Of a stretch of 64,000 nucleotides of DNA, positions 47,133-57,999 are shown one piece after another. A model generated the notes under the pieces. It was not told the DNA's origin, made no database searches, and worked only from the letters and a program-made list of their open reading frames with translations. Origin of the DNA: Cocos nucifera (taxonomy: Eukaryota; Streptophyta; Magnoliopsida; Arecales; Arecaceae); assembly GCA_006176705.1 (NCBI GenBank), contig QRFJ01001014.1, positions 248,001-312,000 of the forward strand, read 5' to 3'. The position numbers and the translations under genes are program-made. The stretch's first letter is position 1. Each line of letters opens with the position of its first letter.

Positions 47133-47374
47133 ATCTCCATCTCGACTCAACATTCGATCTCCACCTAACTTTGAGAGCTTGTGATCCATCTCATCCCCAT
47201 GCCCTGGGGCATGCCTGCTGATGATGGATGAGCAAACATGGGAGTCGAGCTAGGCCGCTCGATCCCACCTCCATCATGGGCTTTGTCCACTCTGACCAAA
47301 GAACTGCTTGAAAAATTCTCATGCAGTAATAGGAACTTCACTTTGTGACATCACCTCTTATCCTTTTGAGTCTC

Positions 47375-47830
47375 CTATCTCGTGCTCGATCCATCTCCAC
47401 CTAGAGCTCCATCTTGCATTAGACTCCCTTTGGCTCTTGAAGCTCTACCTCGCACTGGACTCTCTGTCAGATAGTAATGTCCTCTAGTCTTCTTCTTTTC
47501 CTCTAATATCATCCTATTACAGTGCATGACCTTCAGGATTTCATCACCAGCTATCCACCTATAGCTGTTTGAATCCAGTCTGCTCAGTGAGATAAGATTC
47601 CACCCAAAATTGGATATGTATTGGACCTCCACAAGTCTCCTCACTGCATCATCATGTGTCTTCTAGTTGACCATTCTGATGCCTCTGATCGCATAGCTCG
47701 ATCTATCTAGCAGATAAGTAGTATCCTCACCGCTCTCTAGGGAGTCAAACTACTTCTTTCTATAATAAAAATGATATGTGCATGCAAAATCTAAAATCTA
47801 CTATTGAAGAGAACTAGGTACCTCATCAGA
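47375..47830 (-). pseudogene. F protease / pre-integrase remnant
   Basis: Minus strand. An open frame from 47644 reads VQYISNFGWNLISLSRLDS and MILEEKKKTRGHYYL, the segment between the Copia protease and GAG-pre-integrase domains. The preceding bases (47830-47645) carry traces of the protease start. It ends in a Gly/Ser-rich tail (47400-47375) whose DNA matches the interior of E at about 39020-39070. No integrase follows, so pol was lost before insertion here. Confidence 0.7.
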
Positions 47831-47859
47831 TATCTCCAAGACATCATCCTCTAACTTGC

Positions 47860-48500
47860 TATTGGCCGTTACTACAGTAATCCTTATCCGATCCTTGAGT
47901 TATGGGCAATCCTTGACTTGATGCCCCAACTCATCATACCTATAGCATCTGATATTGCTTTGGTCCCTCATCTTGGATCTGGATCGTCCTCCTTATGATC
48001 CTCTACCGCTCCGTCTACTACCTCCTGCTTCTTTCAAAGCTGAGCTACTGTCATCTGAGCTCGAAGCTGGGTTCTCTCTCCTAAGAACCTCATTCAAGAG
48101 TATCGCTGCAGTGACCTCGTCCATCTTAATGGTGCTCTTTTCCACTAGTAGAGTAGTCACCAAGGACTCGTACGAAGGAAAAAATGATGCTAGCAAGACC
48201 AACGCCCTGATCTTCTCCTCAACTTTTTTCCAACATTGAGGAGGTTGGTGAGGATCTTCTAGAAGTTGGATAGATGCTCCTGCATGCTCTGGCCTTCGTC
48301 CATCCGTAGCTGATAGAACTGCCTCTAAAGAAATAGCGTGTTTGTGAGTGACTTTGCTATGTACAACTTCTCGAGCTTCAACCACAATATCGTCGAAAAA
48401 GTCTCGCTAAGTACATGGATCATCACAATATCTGCTAGGTACAAGTAGATCATGCTCACCACCTGTATTTGAATCTGCTTCCAATCCTTCACCTCTAGGC
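47860..48500 (-). pseudogene. gag: F gag (Copia), broken
   Basis: Minus strand. An open frame from 48385 to 47993 contains FPSYESLVTTLLVEKSTIKM, VTAAILLNEVLRRE and a Ser-rich region, the middle and end of a UBN2-type Copia Gag. Past a stop near 47990 the zinc knuckle CYRYDELGHQVKDCP follows, with its second Cys read as Tyr. Upstream (48500-48390) more Gag is visible in another frame. It would package the element RNA. Confidence 0.75.
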
Positions 48501-48693
48501 AGTTGGCATCTCCTCATACAAGAGAGCATCGATCAACCCATGTTGGATGAGGATATTCTTTATCCTTGCTTGCCATAAGAAAAAATTATTCTTTTCATCA
48601 AACCTATTGATCACTATCTTGATTATGTTTGTCTTCTCTATGTTCTTCAATCTTTAACACCACTGCTATAATCTGCGCTCTGGTACCGTCTAA

Positions 48694-48707
48694 GCTCTGA
48701 TATCAAT
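48694..48707 (-). promoter_or_regulatory. F primer binding site (minus strand)
   Basis: On the minus strand TTGATATCAGAGC directly follows the LTR, one change from the initiator-Met site TGGTATCAGAGC. Confidence 0.65.
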
Positions 48708-49646
48708 TATTGTGGTATCAATCACTCTAATACCAATCTGTTGGGATATGGACTTACTCCATATCCATTATTTAGGATCTTGTACCAATTATTATGGCAG
48801 GAAGAAAGAAGAAAATAAAATAATAAAAGAAATCAAGTACATGGATCAACCTAAAGGCTCGCCTCCATGGGGTATGCAAAGATTTACTATAAAAGAAAAA
48901 AATAGGTACAAGAGAAGAACACCCATTCTCAACTCACCATATATAAATTTCTCTCAACTAGAAGCTATCCTCATAAAAGCTTTCTCAGAATCCTAAGAAG
49001 ACCCATAGAAGCTACATGTTGCTCTGCCCTCATAGCCTCCATGCCGGATGCTATGCATCTCTTGCTTCTTTCTTTCGCGGGTTGCACGTACTCGGTGCTC
49101 TGCCAAACTTCTCTTGATGGATTTCTGAGCCTCTCTACGTGCCTCTCATGCCACACGTATCACCTTTACTGCTCCACAGCATCTCAGCCCTTTAAATAGG
49201 ATGAGAATTCTCTTCCCAGTAGTTCATAGGAGTCCTAACAGGGCTCGTTCTTCTAATATGAGTCAAACTTGTCCTCAATAGAGTCTTGAAAAGTTTTTCA
49301 ACCTTCAGAACATGATCGTAACCCTCCATAGCCGCTGGATCCTATGGTCCATGCGTAACTCCTGTAGACCTCTTGGATTAATCACAATCCAAGTCTAAAC
49401 AAAAAAGTCCCATTATGTTATGTTCGCCTCCATCGAGCTAGCTCGATCGGTGGTCGAGCTGGCTCAGCTGCATCTCATCCGAACTTCTATTTCTGTCTGC
49501 TTGAGAGAGCCAGCTTGGTTGTGGTTCGAGCTGGCTTGATCTCAATCCAAGCCAACTTGACCATGTATTAGAGCCAGCCCGACTACTGCGCTAAAAATTG
49601 ATTCTCTTCTTGCTATGGATCGAATTCGAGGCATCAAATCCTAACA
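48708..49646 (-). repeat. F 5' LTR (right)
   Basis: 939 bp ending CAAATCCTAACA, matching 46195-47132. Motif cluster GAGCTAGCTC/GAGCTGGCTC at 49430-49590. Confidence 0.85.
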
Positions 49647-50746
49647 GGATGATCGTACAATCATGTTGCATGGTAACTTTCTATTAAAGAGTATTTTTGA
49701 TATTTTCATCAAAATTTCTTATCTTCTGGATAGATATGATATGTTGCTAGACATCAATCTTAACTTGTAGGTTCGATCGAATTAAAGAATTTAATTTGAT
49801 CATCGATTAGAAAGTGTTCTAATTAATCGAATCGGGTCAACTCAATTTGACCTAAATTAGTTTGGTTGAGTTCTAACCAAATTAAGTCAAATCACATCCG
49901 AACTCACTATTGGCTAGATGTGGAATCCAATGGGTCACACACAAAAAAAATTAATCAAGAGTCTAATTAGACTAGATCATGTTTACAAGTTGAACATGCT
50001 AGCACATGTTGCAAACCCTAGCACCCAGATTCGAATTAGATTCGGATTGGGTTCCGATTTGGGCCAATTAGATCCAATTAAAGCCAAATTAAATTTGGTC
50101 ATTAATTAGGTTTACCCTTGGCTTGTTGACCAAGGGGGTAGGCATAAAAAATTTGAGTCCCATGTGCCAGAGAATCTCTCTCCTGGCATGTGGGATAGCC
50201 TTGTGTGCTAGGAGCCTTTAGTGCATGGGATTTGTTGGCACCATTTTATCTTTGCCTTATCCATTTATTTTTTTTACATAACATGTGTTATGTGATTTCA
50301 GATCTGATAGAAGGCACCTAAGAGTCTTTTTACAGGTGAAACACTTTGGTGTTTTATCTGAAAATTGGATGAGGATAGAGTCCTAGCCGTCCCCACTTGT
50401 TGGTGGCTCTTGGACTAAAGAGTCCTAGGTGCATGGGGCTTTGACCCATTCCATACACACTCCATGCAAATCTCAGATCTGGCATCCCCATTATGGACCA
50501 TTAGATGGTCTTTGATTCTGATCCAAACCCTTGATTAATGGTGCCACATATTGAAGTCTCATGACTCTTGGAAAACTTACGTAGAATTTTATTCCAAAGA
50601 GTCCTCCTGCTTGAAATAACTCTTGGAATTAATTCTACGTACATGTACGTGTCTTGAGATTTTAATGAGGCATGAGACATCAGATGGGGCATGAGATAAG
50701 CTAGGGAATGGGTGTGAGAAATTGGTGGAGGCATCCTTACGTACAT

Positions 50747-50755
50747 TATAAATAG
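50747..50755 (+). promoter_or_regulatory. TATA box of C 5' LTR
   Basis: TATAAATAG in GTACATTATAAATAGGGGCG, identical in the 3' LTR at 59905-59913. A pyrimidine-rich stretch follows. Confidence 0.65.
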
Positions 50756-51313
50756 GGGCGCACTCCGGGCTTTTGAAGCAATCAATCCTTCCTTCTTTCT
50801 TACAAGAGTCTATTGTCCAATTTTCTTTCTTCTCTTTCCTTATCCGGACAAGATCCTATTAAGGACAAGAAGTCTTCTTTTATGACAAGGGTTTAGAAAG
50901 AAAAATTAAGAAGATAAAGAGAAAAGAAAGCAAGAAAAAGAAAGGCTAGGAGGAAAGAAGCAAGGCTATGGGAAGGTTCTACCCAAAAGATTGAAATTCT
51001 TGCAATAAGAATTTAAATCAATGAATCAGATTTAAAGAAGGTGTTAGAGGCTTGATCAAGTCTCCATGTGGATCAATGTTGGAGGGCGAACACGTGGGCA
51101 CCTGGTGGAACCCTTGCCAGACCGCTGTTGGAATTTAGACTTGAATCAAGGTTTAGAGATTGAGATATGTTTTTATATCCTACATTTATATTATAAATGT
51201 TTGTTATATGATTTAAATTTTAATAAGATGGTCCTTGGGTTAGGGTTTGGTTTTATGATTTTATAAATATTGCTTTAAAATCCATGCTTCCACTCTAATC
51301 ACCAAACCCAACA

Positions 51314-51331
51314 GTGGTATCAGAGCAAGCC
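51314..51331 (+). promoter_or_regulatory. C primer binding site (initiator tRNA-Met type)
   Basis: GTGGTATCAGAGCAAGCC directly after the LTR; the first 12 bases after G match the Copia primer site exactly. Confidence 0.85.
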
Positions 51332-52451
51332 TTGTTAGGTTAAATCATATGTTGTTCTGCTTAATATTTTATAATATAATGTATAATATGATATGATCAT
51401 ATTTGATATGTTTTAGCTTGTTATTAATATGATGTGATCATAATTATTTATTCATAATTAGATTATGATGCACATCATTCTATAAGGTTGCCCTGGCATA
51501 GTGGTGAATCCACATTATGTGATGATGGTTGTCCTAGAATGATAATGCATCCTTGTATGTTTTGGTTGAATGGAAATATATGTCATCATTAATATGATTA
51601 ATTCATGTATACAATGTCATTTGATTAGAATGTGCATAGAAACCAGTTAAAGCCCTTTGTAAAATTATATTAAGTTGTAGTGTAATTAACCAAAAATAGA
51701 ACTAGTTTGAATGTATAATTGATCGATCGGTGTCTAGAAAAGTGGTTGATGATTGGTAAAGTGAACGTGGTTTATAATTGATTCTATTATCTAATCTGAC
51801 CAATTTATTGGTGTCTAAGAAAAGCAACGGAGAGATCCCCACCTCTCTTCCACTTACCTAACCAATTAGATTAATTTAATTCCTGATTGGGGTGCTTAGT
51901 GTTATATTCACTACATTAAGGCCTTCTTTCATGCTAGGTCATTATTATGCCATGAACTATATTAGGTTTGTTGTGCAACCACAAGACCTATTGTGGGAAC
52001 TAACATAATATTATTCTAGTGCATTGGGATGCTTACGATATTTTTGGATATAATATTTTGTTATGTAACCATAAGGGCAATTATATTTAATTTTGACTGT
52101 ATAGAAATGAAGAATCCTATTTAACTAAAATATTATAGTTTGTTGTGCAACCACAAGACTATTAATATTTTAGAGGTCAGGATTATATTGAGAATTGTAT
52201 GAGATGCAATTGGAAAGAATTTCATACCTTTGAACTTATAAAAGATTTGTTATGTAACCACAAGACCTTTTATAAGAAATTAGGATCTCAATCCTACTAA
52301 GAAAATCAATTAAGATTTCTCGATTATCATATTAGAGGGTTATGATGTTTGATAAAATAATGGAAGACATAATTAAATTAAAGTTCTAATTTAATTTTGT
52401 ATGTCATCATGAGTTGTTTGCTTATGTAACATTCTTTATTATATAGATTAA
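51332..52451 (+). other. C untranslated leader with four-fold motif
   Basis: About 1.1 kb without a gene. It carries TGTCTAGAAAAGTGGTT (51731) and TTGGTGTCTAAGAAAAGC (51808) with CACTTACCTA (51851), shared with element A. A TTTGTTRTGYAACCACAAG motif then repeats at 51967, 52057 (one change), 52139 and 52246. Confidence 0.65.
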
Positions 52452-53201
52452 ATGGCTTTTTCACTTTCACTGCGTAGTATATTGAATTCAAATAAAATGA
52501 TCGATTTCAATTATGTGGACTGGTTGAAAAATTTAAAAATAGTACCAAATCAAGATAAACTCTCCTACATCCTCGATGCCCTTGACCCTGAGCCGGTAGG
52601 GGAGGATGCCATTGAAGAGGAATTAGCCACACATAAGATATCGCAAAATGATTCACTGACTATGAAATGCATCATTCTGGCCTTTATGAATAATGAATTA
52701 TAGAGGCAGCATGATGGTATGGATACTCAATCCATATTGTTCAATTTAAAAAAGCTTTATGGAGAGCATAGTAGAACTGTTAGATATGAGATATCTAAGT
52801 AGTTATTCTGTGCTAGGATGGTAGAAGGATCATCTGTGCAAGATCATGTATTGATGGTAATTAATCTGATCACTCGATTAGGTCAATTAGGTTTTGTCAT
52901 GGATGGAGAGTTAAGTCAGGATCTGATCCTACAATCACTACTAGAGTCATTTTCTCAATTTATCATGAACTATTATATGAACAAATTGAATACTTCCTTG
53001 TCTGAGCTGTTAAATATGCTGAAAATAGCAGAGAGCCATATCAAAAAGGATAAGGCTAATGTTCTTCTTATAGATGGGATTTCCAAAAAGAAGGTAAGCA
53101 AAAAGGGTTCAAAGAGGAGGCTGAACCCTAAAGGTGGAATAAATAAGAGGAAGAAGAGGAAGAAGACCTCCGAACAGACAGTGGCTGTGATTAAGGTGTG
53201 A
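52452..53201 (+). pseudogene. gag: C gag (Copia, UBN2-type), broken
   Basis: The start at 52452 (MAFSLSLRSIL) opens a Gag with FNYVDWLKNLKIV, KLSYILDAL, then TAG stops at about 52701 and 52800. From 52818 it runs clean through VQDHVLMVINLITRLGQLGF, LILQSLLESFSQFIMNYYM and a lysine-rich tail to 53201. It lacks the zinc knuckle because G begins there. It is clearly related to the Gag of B (same motif order), but only distantly. Confidence 0.87.
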
Positions 53202-54507
53202 TCGAATGGATAGGAGAGGAGCTGGTGAAGATCCAATGGCTATGGTTAATTCCTAGTTTAATTCGATAACCCAGGTGCTGCTTCTATAAAATCCAATGGC
53301 CTAGGTTCATCTAAATACGTGATCTAATGGCTGTGGTTAAAATTGACTTGATCTGGGAGCTTAACAAGGGTTTTTAAGTCAATTTTGGACTATTAGATGC
53401 AGATCTGACGATCCAGGTGACCCAAAGCTTCTCTCCGACTTATTCTAGGAATTATAACTCAGATTTCTTCAGAACTTCGATCCAGAGAGCACCTGTAGCT
53501 TATTTAAACCCCTAACTGCGAACATAATAGGGAGAAGAGCATAATAGAGAGGGAGAAATAGAGAGAGGCTGAGAGTTCTTTTTCTTTTATTTTTCTTTCT
53601 TCTTTCTTTATTTTCTTTTCTTTCTGCCATCTTCCACCACCACAAGCAACAGTTCTCTTCTTCATCAAATTCTCCATGCCAAGAGCAACGGATGGCAAAA
53701 TTTAGCAACAAGCAGATTTTTGTTTAGAATTTTTTATGCTTTTTATTTTAATTACTATTTTTATTTCTTTTATCATGAACTAAATTTTTTTTACTAAGAC
53801 TAAGGTGTAGCTACTCTTTTGATGTAATATTCAGTATAATTGAATTTTAGTATTATTTTGTTCATGAGGAGTATATAAATCTATACTTAATGCTTTTAGA
53901 TTACTGACCATCTTTTAATTGATTTGATGAACATAGATAATATGGACCAAGTACGTCTATGTTATTGCTTCTTGATTTATATACCTTGTATTTTAAATCA
54001 AATTAAATTCATATGCATGTGAGAATTTTAGTACGCTTTGGATGCAACATATTTTAATTAAAGAATTTCATAGAAATTATGTATCAGTATTTATTTAAAT
54101 TATGTCTGAACTAAAAGATAATTAATAAATATTAATAGTTTTGCTATGCCTGAACCAAAGGATAGTGAATATCCTAAAAGACTCCACCATTACATGAAAC
54201 AAAATTAACCTAATTTACATGATTAATTAAATATTTTATTGATTGAGTTGGTGAACTGATTGCCTTAGTATTCTACTGCTCTTGAATTCCATCCTAATAA
54301 TTATACCCTCTTTATCTACTTGCAATTTATTAATTATTTTTTTTTCTTCTTATTTTTTTTACTTTTTATAAATTGATTCTCTAAATAAAGTCTAGAAAAG
54401 AATTTTTTAATACTTATTTTTCAATTCTTTAGGGATGATATTCTATTCACACACTTTATTACTTGATTGATCGGTACACTTTCATAGTGATAGATTTGCA
54501 TGCATCA
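53202..54507 (+). repeat. G LTR piece, plus orientation
   Basis: Last ~1.3 kb of an LTR, ending TTTGCATGCATCA before the primer site. A TTATTTAAACCCC element near 53500 may be its TATA region, followed by CT-rich sequence. Confidence 0.7.
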
Positions 54508-54513
54508 AGTTTT

Positions 54514-54531
54514 TGGCACCGTTGTTGGACA
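54514..54531 (+). promoter_or_regulatory. G primer binding site (tRNA-Asp type)
   Basis: TGGCACCGTTGTTGGACA seven bases after the LTR, matching TGGCGCCGTTGCCGGGGA with a few transitions. This places G with Athila/Tat-type Gypsy elements. Confidence 0.75.
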
Positions 54532-54728
54532 TTGTATCTAAAATAATATTAAAATTTTGATCCTTACTTTACTTTAGACTTGTATTTTTAATTTTTGTTT
54601 CTATTTTATTTTTAGATTTGTATTCAGTGCATGACATGTACTAGACATAGTGACTTAGTACCTTTTGATCCAGAAATAGAGAGGACAATCAAAAGATTAA
54701 ATCAAGAAAGAAATATAGTAGCTGTATA

Positions 54729-55992
54729 CTCCTCATGAATAAAATTTAAAAATAATCACACTGAATATTGCATCAAAAGAGTGGCTACACCTTAGCCTTA
54801 GCAAAATAAAATTTAGTTCATGATAACAAATTCAAAAATAGTAAATAAAATAAAAAGCAAAGAGAGATTAGATTGTTTAATTACCGAAATTGATTGTCCA
54901 TTGCTCTTGATGTAGAGAACTTGGTGAAGAAGAAGAGGCTCCTTGATCGATATCTTGATTGTCAAAGAAAAATCTTTTTCTTTCTCTCACAAATCACTCT
55001 TCTCTTTCTACCTCTCTCCTCTCTTTTTCTTTTTATTTTTCCTTATTTCTCAAACTCTCTCTCTCTCTCTCTTTTTTTTTTTCTCTCTCTGACTTTTTTT
55101 TTTCTGACGGCTCTCCTCTTCTCTACGGCAATAGCAGTTTTTATAGGTTAAAGAGATTGATTTCCTCTCCAAAATCTTTTCAGAAATTAGGTTTAAGACT
55201 CTCTAAAACAACTCAAATTAAGGATCTGGGATAATTCTGATCGTTGGATGTTGATCAAACGGTCCAAAAACCACTTCAAAAATCCTTTTAAAATAACCTA
55301 GATCACGTCGGATTTCATGCCTAGCCTGTTGGATCAACCATTGGATTGAATCTAGGCCATTCCGATCGCATAGAAAGAATGCCTTCTGATCTTTCAGTTT
55401 AACATCAGGATGAATCTCAGCCGTTGGGATCTCGACCGGGAAAGCTGCGGATGCCATTCCATTCAGCACCTTCGTTTCAACCGTCCGATCAAGTTTCAAG
55501 TGAAATGCCGCCCGTTGGATCAGCCAAAATTCCTAAATTGCCCTCCTATAGACCATGCACGAGCCCGGATGTTGTATGGACCGTCACATTCTTCAGCCAA
55601 TCGAAGCGCCCCTTTATGCTGTGAAATTCTCAAAATTGCCCTTTCCAGATGGTCCACCGTGCGCCACAAAAAATGCTGACGTCATCCTGACATCAGCGTT
55701 GCGTCGGCATGGGTCGGTCTGCTATTTCGATCGAACTGGGCCGAAGCTGAGCCAATTTTCTGAACCGATTTGAACCAAACCATTTTTTTTTTTTTTTTTT
55801 GAAATTCAATTTCTGGGCTCGTTTGAAGTCTGTTTTGCCTGAAATTTATTTCATCTGAACCAAAAAAATAAGATCTTCATGTTGGTGGCCTTGTTTCCTG
55901 CATAAGATTAATAAAAATATCAATTTCTAAAGAAATAAATCAATTTATTTTATAATTTAATACTTTTATTAGTATATTTTTACCACTTATCA
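54729..55992 (-). repeat. G LTR piece, minus orientation
   Basis: Inverted copy of the LTR. Read on the minus strand it starts TGATAAGTGGTAAAAATATA (55992), passes a GC-richer block (55700-55250) with several chance open frames, a CCTATAAAAACTG TATA region (about 55150-55138), and ends inside the LTR near 54729. (CT)n at 55058-55090 and a run of T at 55783-55800 lie within it. Confidence 0.72.
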
Positions 55993-57985
55993 GATATGAA
56001 GAGGTAAGAAATTTAATCTTAAGTATCTTAAGATATGCGGTTGTCTAGCATATATCAAAAGAAGTTTTGGACATAAGCTAGATGCTAGACCAGATAGATA
56101 TCTATTTGTAGGATATCCTAAAAATAGTATGGGATATCTATTCTACCACTCTATTGAATAAAAGGTGTTTATATGGAGTCATGTCATTTTCATGGAGAAA
56201 GAGTTTATCCTAAAAAGAGGTAATGGAAGAAATATTGAACTTAGTGAAGTTCAAAAAAAATAAATAGATATTTCTCAACCAAATAAATATATAAATAGGA
56301 AAGAATCAGAACACACAACTCCTATCCATAGGTCTAATAGAGTGCAACATGCACCTATGAGGTACGGATTTATTATTGAGAATAATGAAGTCCAAATCAT
56401 TAAAAATGATGAATTTCTAACCTATATGAAAGCTATCATGAGTAGGGACTCAGATAAATGGCTGGATGCCATGAAATTCGAGATGGACTCCATATACACC
56501 AACAAAGTATGGACTTTGATGGATGCGCTAGAGGGTGTGAATCCTATTGGGTGCAAATGGATCTATAAGAAAAGATTGGAGCATATGGTCAAGTTGAAAC
56601 CTATAAAGCCAGATTGGTGGCTAAAGATTTCAGGCAAAAATAATGTATAGATTATGATGAAACATTTTCACCTGTTGTCATGCTCAAATCTATTTGGATT
56701 ATGCTTCCTATAGCAGCATACTATGATTATGAAATATGGCAAATGAATGTGAAGACCGTCTTCCTTAATGGTTTCCTTATGGAGGAGGTTTACATGTCTA
56801 GCCAGAGAAATTTATCTCAAGTGAGAGACCAAATCAGGTATGCAAGCTTAAGAGATCCATTTATGGATTAAAGCAAGCATCAAGAAATTGGAACATCTGC
56901 TTTGATGTTACAGTCAAAGAGTTTGGCTTCATCAAGAATGTGGATGAACCATGTGTGTATAAGAAGACTAATGGGAGTACCATAGTTTTCTTGGTTCTAT
57001 ATGTAGATGACATACTCCTTATTGGGAATGATATTTCAATGTTACAATCAGTCAAATTATGGCTATCAAATAAGTTTTTCATGAAAGACTTGGGAGAAGC
57101 ATCCTATATACTTAGATTAAAGATCTATAAAGATAGATTTAAGAGGATGCTAGGCTTGTCCTAGTCTAGGTACATTGATGTAGTACTAAAAAGGTTCAAT
57201 ATGGATGGAAGTAAAAGAGGTTACTTATTCATTAGTCAAGGCATACATCTCTCTAAGAAGATGTCTCCTAAGATACTTGAAGAGAGCAATAAAATGAGTT
57301 TTATTTCTTAAGCATCGATAGTAGGATTCATAATGTATGCCATGTTATGTATGAGGCCTGATGTTGCTTATACCTTAGGCATAGCTAGTAGATTTCAGGC
57401 TGATCCAGGAGAGGATCGTTGGAAAGCTGTAAAAAATATTCTTAAGTACTTGAAAAGAACTAAAAATATTTTTCTAATATATGATGGATCTAATCTTAAA
57501 CTAGAAGAATATTTTGATTCTAGTTTTCAATCAGATCTAGATGATAGCAAATCTATTTCAGAATATGTCTTTACTCTAAATGGTGGATAGTGAGTTGGAA
57601 GAGTACAAAGTAGCCAACTATAGTTGACTCAACCACTGAGGCAGAATACATAGCTGCAAGTGAAACTGCCAAGAAAGCTGTCTGGATGAAGAAGTTCATC
57701 ATTGAATTATGTGTTGCTCCTGAGATTGAGAACCCAATACCACTTTACTATGATAATACTAGTGCAGTTGCTCAAGCAAAGAAACCAAGGTCTCATCATA
57801 AATTCAAGCACATTCTGAGAGGCTTCGATCTCATTCATGAAATAATCGAGAGACAAGATATTGTCATTAAATGAGTACATATAAAAAATAATATAGCAGA
57901 CCCATTCACTAAGGCTTTACCACAGCAATAGTTCAATCACCATCTTGATTTTATGGGATTAAAATATAAGAGTGATTAGCTTTAG
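55993..57985 (+). pseudogene. pol: C pol: end of integrase, reverse transcriptase, RNase H
   Basis: Starts in the integrase C-terminus (KIWGC-like region, LDARPDRYLFVGYPK about 56085-56120). Reverse transcriptase follows: DKWLDAMKFEMDSIYTN, GCKWIYKK, a first-Asp region reading QMNVKTVFLNGFL (Asp to Asn, about 56740), then YVDDILLIGND (about 57001). RNase H blocks SRFQADPGEDRW, STTEAEYIA-type, LYYDNTSAVAQAK and a threonine-proline-leucine end (about 57905-57925) complete it. Many stops, mostly single transitions. The order and motifs match B1 pol closely. Confidence 0.9.
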
Positions 57986-57999
57986 TGTAAGTGAAAGAT

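Larger units (their letters stand above)
46195..49646 (-). mobile_element. F: gag-protease-only Copia element, same family as E
   Basis: Direct LTRs at 46195-47132 and 48708-49646 with the interior read on the minus strand: primer site next to the right LTR, gag, zinc knuckle, protease/pre-integrase remnant, and a purine tract next to the left LTR. No integrase, reverse transcriptase or RNase H. Flanking five-mers GGGTG and GGATG differ by one transition, and the intact site is seen in the other LTR of C (near 58802). LTRs and purine tract are homologous to E in opposite orientation. Confidence 0.88.
45402..51313 (+). repeat. C 5' LTR, interrupted by F (46195-49646)
   Basis: 45402-46194 and 49647-51313 match 58000-58808 and the following sequence to 60469. 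TATA box at 50747-50755. Confidence 0.9.
53202..55992. mobile_element. G: rearranged Gypsy element, two LTR pieces facing each other
   Basis: 53202-54507 reads on the plus strand as the later part of an LTR, followed by a tRNA-Asp-type primer site and about 200 bp of leader. From about 54729 to 55992 the same LTR appears in the opposite orientation, ending in TATCA, the complement of a TGATA start. Shared landmarks: ACTCTTTTGATG...ATTCAGT at 53814-53836 and, inverted, 54760-54785; AGAGCAACGG near 53683 and its inverse near 54895. It replaces the protease-integrase part of C. No target duplication was found. Confidence 0.75.

Noticed and set aside
55218..55773. Cluster of short open frames
   Set aside because: They fall in the GC-richer middle of the inverted G LTR, where stops are rarer by composition. 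No motif was seen.
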